The position numbers and the translations under genes are program-made. A stretch of DNA of 64,000 nt. Source: Methylomicrobium lacus_A (GTDB taxonomy: Bacteria; Pseudomonadota; Gammaproteobacteria; Methylococcales; Methylomonadaceae). Under the pieces are notes generated by a model that made no database searches, was not told where the DNA came from, and worked only from the letters and a program-made list of their open reading frames with translations. Below are positions 61,632-64,000 of this stretch, in pieces. The DNA lies in assembly GCF_041897535.1 (NCBI RefSeq), contig NZ_CP169217.1, positions 2,480,001-2,544,000 of the forward strand, read 5' to 3'. Within the stretch, counting starts at the first letter, position 1; the number at the start of each line of letters is the position of its first letter.

Positions 61632-63089
61632 TCATTTTGCCGCCGTAAGCGTTTCCCAGCCGCCGCCCAGGGCTTTGTAGACCGCGATCAACGCGGTCGC
61701 CACTGCGGTTTCGCTCTGCGCCAACTGGCGCTGATCCTGCAGCAAGCGTAATTCGGTATCCAGCACGGTCAGAAAATCGGTTATGCCCTCGGTGAAGCGC
61801 AAATGGGCCAACTGATGCGCCTTTTCGCTGGCCTCGGCCGCCGAGGCCAGCAGCGCCCGCCGGCTGCGTTCCTGGTTATAGGCGACCAGGGCATTTTCGG
61901 TTTCCTCCAGTGCATTCAGCACGGTCTGTTCGTATGCCGCCAAATTGGCCTCGGCTTGGGCGTCGGCGGCCTTGATGCGGGCATAGACCCGGCCCAAATC
62001 CAGCGCCGCCCAGCTGATGCGAGGACCGGCCGAATAGGCGTCGGCACCGGCCGCGCCGAGGCCCGAAAGCGTGCTGGCTTCCAGCGACAGGGTGCCGACG
62101 AAAGTCACGCGCGGAAACAGGTCGGCGGTGGCGACGCCGATGCGGGCGGTCGCGGCGGCCAGCGTGCGTTCGGCGATGCGAATGTCCGGACGACGGCGCA
62201 GCAGCTCGGCCGGGTTGCCGATAGCGATCGTTGCCGGCAGCTTCGGGATCGGCGCAGGCTTCGACAGTTTCGCGGTGAGCGCGCCGGGCGTTTGGCCGGT
62301 CAGCACGTCAAGCCGGTGTATCGCGCTTTTGATCCCGGTTTCGATCAGCGGAATGGTTGCCCGGGTCGAATCCAGTTGCGCCGAAGCCCTGGACGTATCC
62401 AGCTCGGTGCCGCGGCCGATTTCGAGTTTGGCGCGGGTAATGTCCAGCGTTCGCGTCTGGTTGTCGGCGTTTCTTCGGGCCACTTCGAGCTGGTTCTGCA
62501 GGCCGCGCAATTCGAAATAGTTGCGGGCGACCTCGGCGATCACGCTGACGCTAAGATCCTGCAGGCTGGCTTTCTGGGCCTCGACTTCGTCGCTGCTGGC
62601 TTCGATGTCGCGGCGCACGCGGCCGAAGAAATCGACTTCCCAGAACGCATCGAAACCGGTGCTGTAAAGTTTCAGATCACGCGGCACGAAGGCCCGATTG
62701 TTCAACGCGCCGACGCTGCGCTTCTGATCGGTGTAATTGGCGTGCGAACTGATGATCGGCGCCAGGTTCAGGCCGGCTTCCAGATACAGCGCCCGGGCTT
62801 CGCGCAGGTTCGCGAGCGCGCTCTTCAGGTCGTAATTGTGGCGCAGGGCCTGATCGATCAGAGCGTTCAGTTCGCTGTCGTTGAACAGCTTCCACCAGTC
62901 TTTTTGCGTCGCCTGTCCGGAATATTCGTTATGCTCGGCGTTCGCGAAGGCGGGCGGCGTTGCCGTTGCCGGCCTCTGGTAGTCGGGTCCGACCGCGCAG
63001 CCGCCCAGTGCGGCTGCGCCTGCGATGGCGAGCGCGAAAAGGCGGCTAGGTAAATACCTCGGTGCGCGCAGTGAGATAGGTTGAATCAT
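61632..63089 (-). CDS. RND efflux outer-membrane factor (NodT/OprM family)
   Basis: A 485-residue TolC-like lipoprotein. The signal peptide ends in AALGGC, a lipobox, with the family's VGPDYQRP right after. Two copies of the OEP repeat follow (LNALIDQALRHNYDLKSALANLREARA and AAYEQTVLNALEETENALVAYNQE). It forms the outer-membrane channel for the RND pump encoded immediately upstream, with which it overlaps by four bases. Confidence 0.95.
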   Translation of the reverse strand: MIQPISLRAPRYLPSRLFALAIAGAAALGGCAVGPDYQRPATATPPAFANAEHNEYSGQATQKDWWKLFNDSELNALIDQALRHNYDLKSALANLREARALYLEAGLNLAPIISSHANYTDQKRSVGALNNRAFVPRDLKLYSTGFDAFWEVDFFGRVRRDIEASSDEVEAQKASLQDLSVSVIAEVARNYFELRGLQNQLEVARRNADNQTRTLDITRAKLEIGRGTELDTSRASAQLDSTRATIPLIETGIKSAIHRLDVLTGQTPGALTAKLSKPAPIPKLPATIAIGNPAELLRRRPDIRIAERTLAAATARIGVATADLFPRVTFVGTLSLEASTLSGLGAAGADAYSAGPRISWAALDLGRVYARIKAADAQAEANLAAYEQTVLNALEETENALVAYNQERSRRALLASAAEASEKAHQLAHLRFTEGITDFLTVLDTELRLLQDQRQLAQSETAVATALIAVYKALGGGWETLTAAK

Positions 63090-64000
63090 GAGTCTGAGCC
63101 GGATGAAGATGGATCGGCCGGCACGGGGCCGGTTTTATGTTTTGACGATGCCAGTCGCTGCGCCAGCGCCTGCACGGTCACATAGAAGACCGGCGTCAAC
63201 AAGAGGCCGAACAGGGTCACGCCGGCCATGCCGCTGAACACCGCGGTGCCCAAAAGCCGGCGCGATTCGGCGCCGGCGCCTTCGGCGATCACCAGCGGAA
63301 ACACGCCCATGATGAACGCGAACGAGGTCATCAGGATCGGGCGCAGCCGGATGCCGGAGGCCTCGATCGCGGCCTCGAAGCGGTCGAGGCCTTCTTCCTG
63401 CCGGCGTTTCGCGAACTCGACGATCAAAATCGCGTTTTTGCTGGCCAGCCCCACCAACACGATGAAACCGACCTGGGTGAAGATGTTGTTGTCCATGCCG
63501 CGCAGCCAGATGCCGGCCATCGAGGACAGGATGCACATCGGCACGATCAGGATCACCGCGAACGGCAGCGACCAGCTTTCATACTGGGCCGCGAGCGCCA
63601 GAAACACGAAAATCACGCTGAGCGGAAACACCAGCATCGCGACATTGCCGGCCAGCACCTGCTGCAGGCTCAGCTCGGTCCATTCGAAGCCGAAGCCGGG
63701 CGGCAGTTCCGCGTTCAGGAGCCTGTCCATCATCTCGATCGCCTGGCCGGAGCTGACGCCGGGCAAGGTGCTGCCGTTGATTTCGGCGGCCGGATACATG
63801 TTGTAGCGCGTGATCTTGTCCGGCCCGGTAATCGCCTTCACATCGACCAGCGAGCCGAGCGGCACCATGCCGCCCTTAGCGTTCCGGGTCTTCAGTTCGC
63901 TGATGTCCGACGGCTGCATCCGGAATTCCGAATCGGCCTGGGCGACGACCTGATAGGTGCGTCCGAAGGCGTTGAAGTCGTTCACATAGAGCGAACCCAG
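63086..64000 (-). CDS. RND multidrug efflux permease, C-terminal fragment
   Basis: The gene runs off the right edge; about 305 residues remain. They show the second periplasmic lobe (LGSLVDVKAITGPDKITRYN, AAEINGSTLPG) and the last membrane helices (LVFPLSVIFVFLALAAQYESW, GFIVLVGLASKNAILIVEFAKRRQEEG), typical of HAE1/AcrB-type pumps. It extrudes hydrophobic compounds with an adaptor that must be encoded further upstream, beyond the window. The outer-membrane factor is coupled downstream. Confidence 0.94.
   Translation of the reverse strand: MGSLYVNDFNAFGRTYQVVAQADSEFRMQPSDISELKTRNAKGGMVPLGSLVDVKAITGPDKITRYNMYPAAEINGSTLPGVSSGQAIEMMDRLLNAELPPGFGFEWTELSLQQVLAGNVAMLVFPLSVIFVFLALAAQYESWSLPFAVILIVPMCILSSMAGIWLRGMDNNIFTQVGFIVLVGLASKNAILIVEFAKRRQEEGLDRFEAAIEASGIRLRPILMTSFAFIMGVFPLVIAEGAGAESRRLLGTAVFSGMAGVTLFGLLLTPVFYVTVQALAQRLASSKHKTGPVPADPSSSGSDS

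Overview
The window is chromosomal DNA from a free-living gammaproteobacterium. The conserved blocks are arranged as in that class: kdsD-kdsC-lptC-lptA-lptB-rpoN-hpf-rapZ, rluC divergent from rne, nrdR-ribD-ribE-ribB-ribH-nusB-thiL-pgpA, topA-smg-dprA-lysM divergent from def-fmt-rsmB-DUF4390-ntrY-ntrX. The fused GltD/FNR oxidoreductase and the gapA-pyk pair would fit a methylotroph of the Methylococcales type. That placement is inference; no methane or methanol oxidation gene lies in the window. Core genes are GC-rich, and several short accessory islets are clearly richer in A+T.

Layout. 1-5.3 kb: end of the lipopolysaccharide (Kdo/Lpt) operon running into rpoN, hpf and rapZ. 5.3-9.8 kb: minus-strand genes for a Mut7-C RNase-like protein, an orphan OmpR-type regulator with a PepSY protein, an S49 peptidase, a HAD phosphatase and RluC. 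9.8-12.8 kb: a long structured leader and rne. 13.0-14.7 kb: three lipoproteins (CsgG, DUF4810, GNA1162 families). 14.7-16.4 kb: an AT-rich islet with a 57-residue membrane peptide and a membrane-anchored protein resembling PLD-like proteins that lack HKD motifs. 16.5-22.2 kb: an aldehyde dehydrogenase, a Fcy1-type cytosine deaminase, an internally deleted IS982-type element, a lytic transglycosylase, a five-tract G-quadruplex motif and a decayed CsbD-like stress locus. 22.3-30.8 kb: an RNA-processing MBL enzyme, GDPD, and the pgpA-thiL-nusB-rib-nrdR operon. 30.8-35.1 kb: a divergent region with clustered DnaA boxes, then the 1.2-kilo-residue oxidoreductase. 35.5-48.1 kb: housekeeping genes through to the NtrYX two-component system. 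48.2-60 kb: three large secreted proteases (S1, M36, M4) around pyk and gapA. 60.4-64 kb: an esterase and the end of an RND efflux operon.

How the genes work together. The Kdo and Lpt genes make and export lipopolysaccharide, and their operon runs into the sigma-54 gene. The rib cluster makes riboflavin; its RibB carries a GTP cyclohydrolase II-like half that has lost its zinc cysteines, so another ribA should exist. Pyk and GapA are lower glycolysis. The M36 and M4 proteases share Ig-like and PPC tails and flank a small secreted protein of unknown role. NtrX lacks the sigma-54-contacting loop motif and the Walker B aspartate, so it probably does not work as a classical sigma-54 activator.

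The most unusual items are the GltD-FNR fusion with a unique N-terminal domain, the AT-rich membrane/PLD-like islet, the protease block with its small interposed protein, the DnaA-box cluster beside an AT-rich tract, the degenerate NtrX, and a dprA whose homology extends upstream of any normal start codon.
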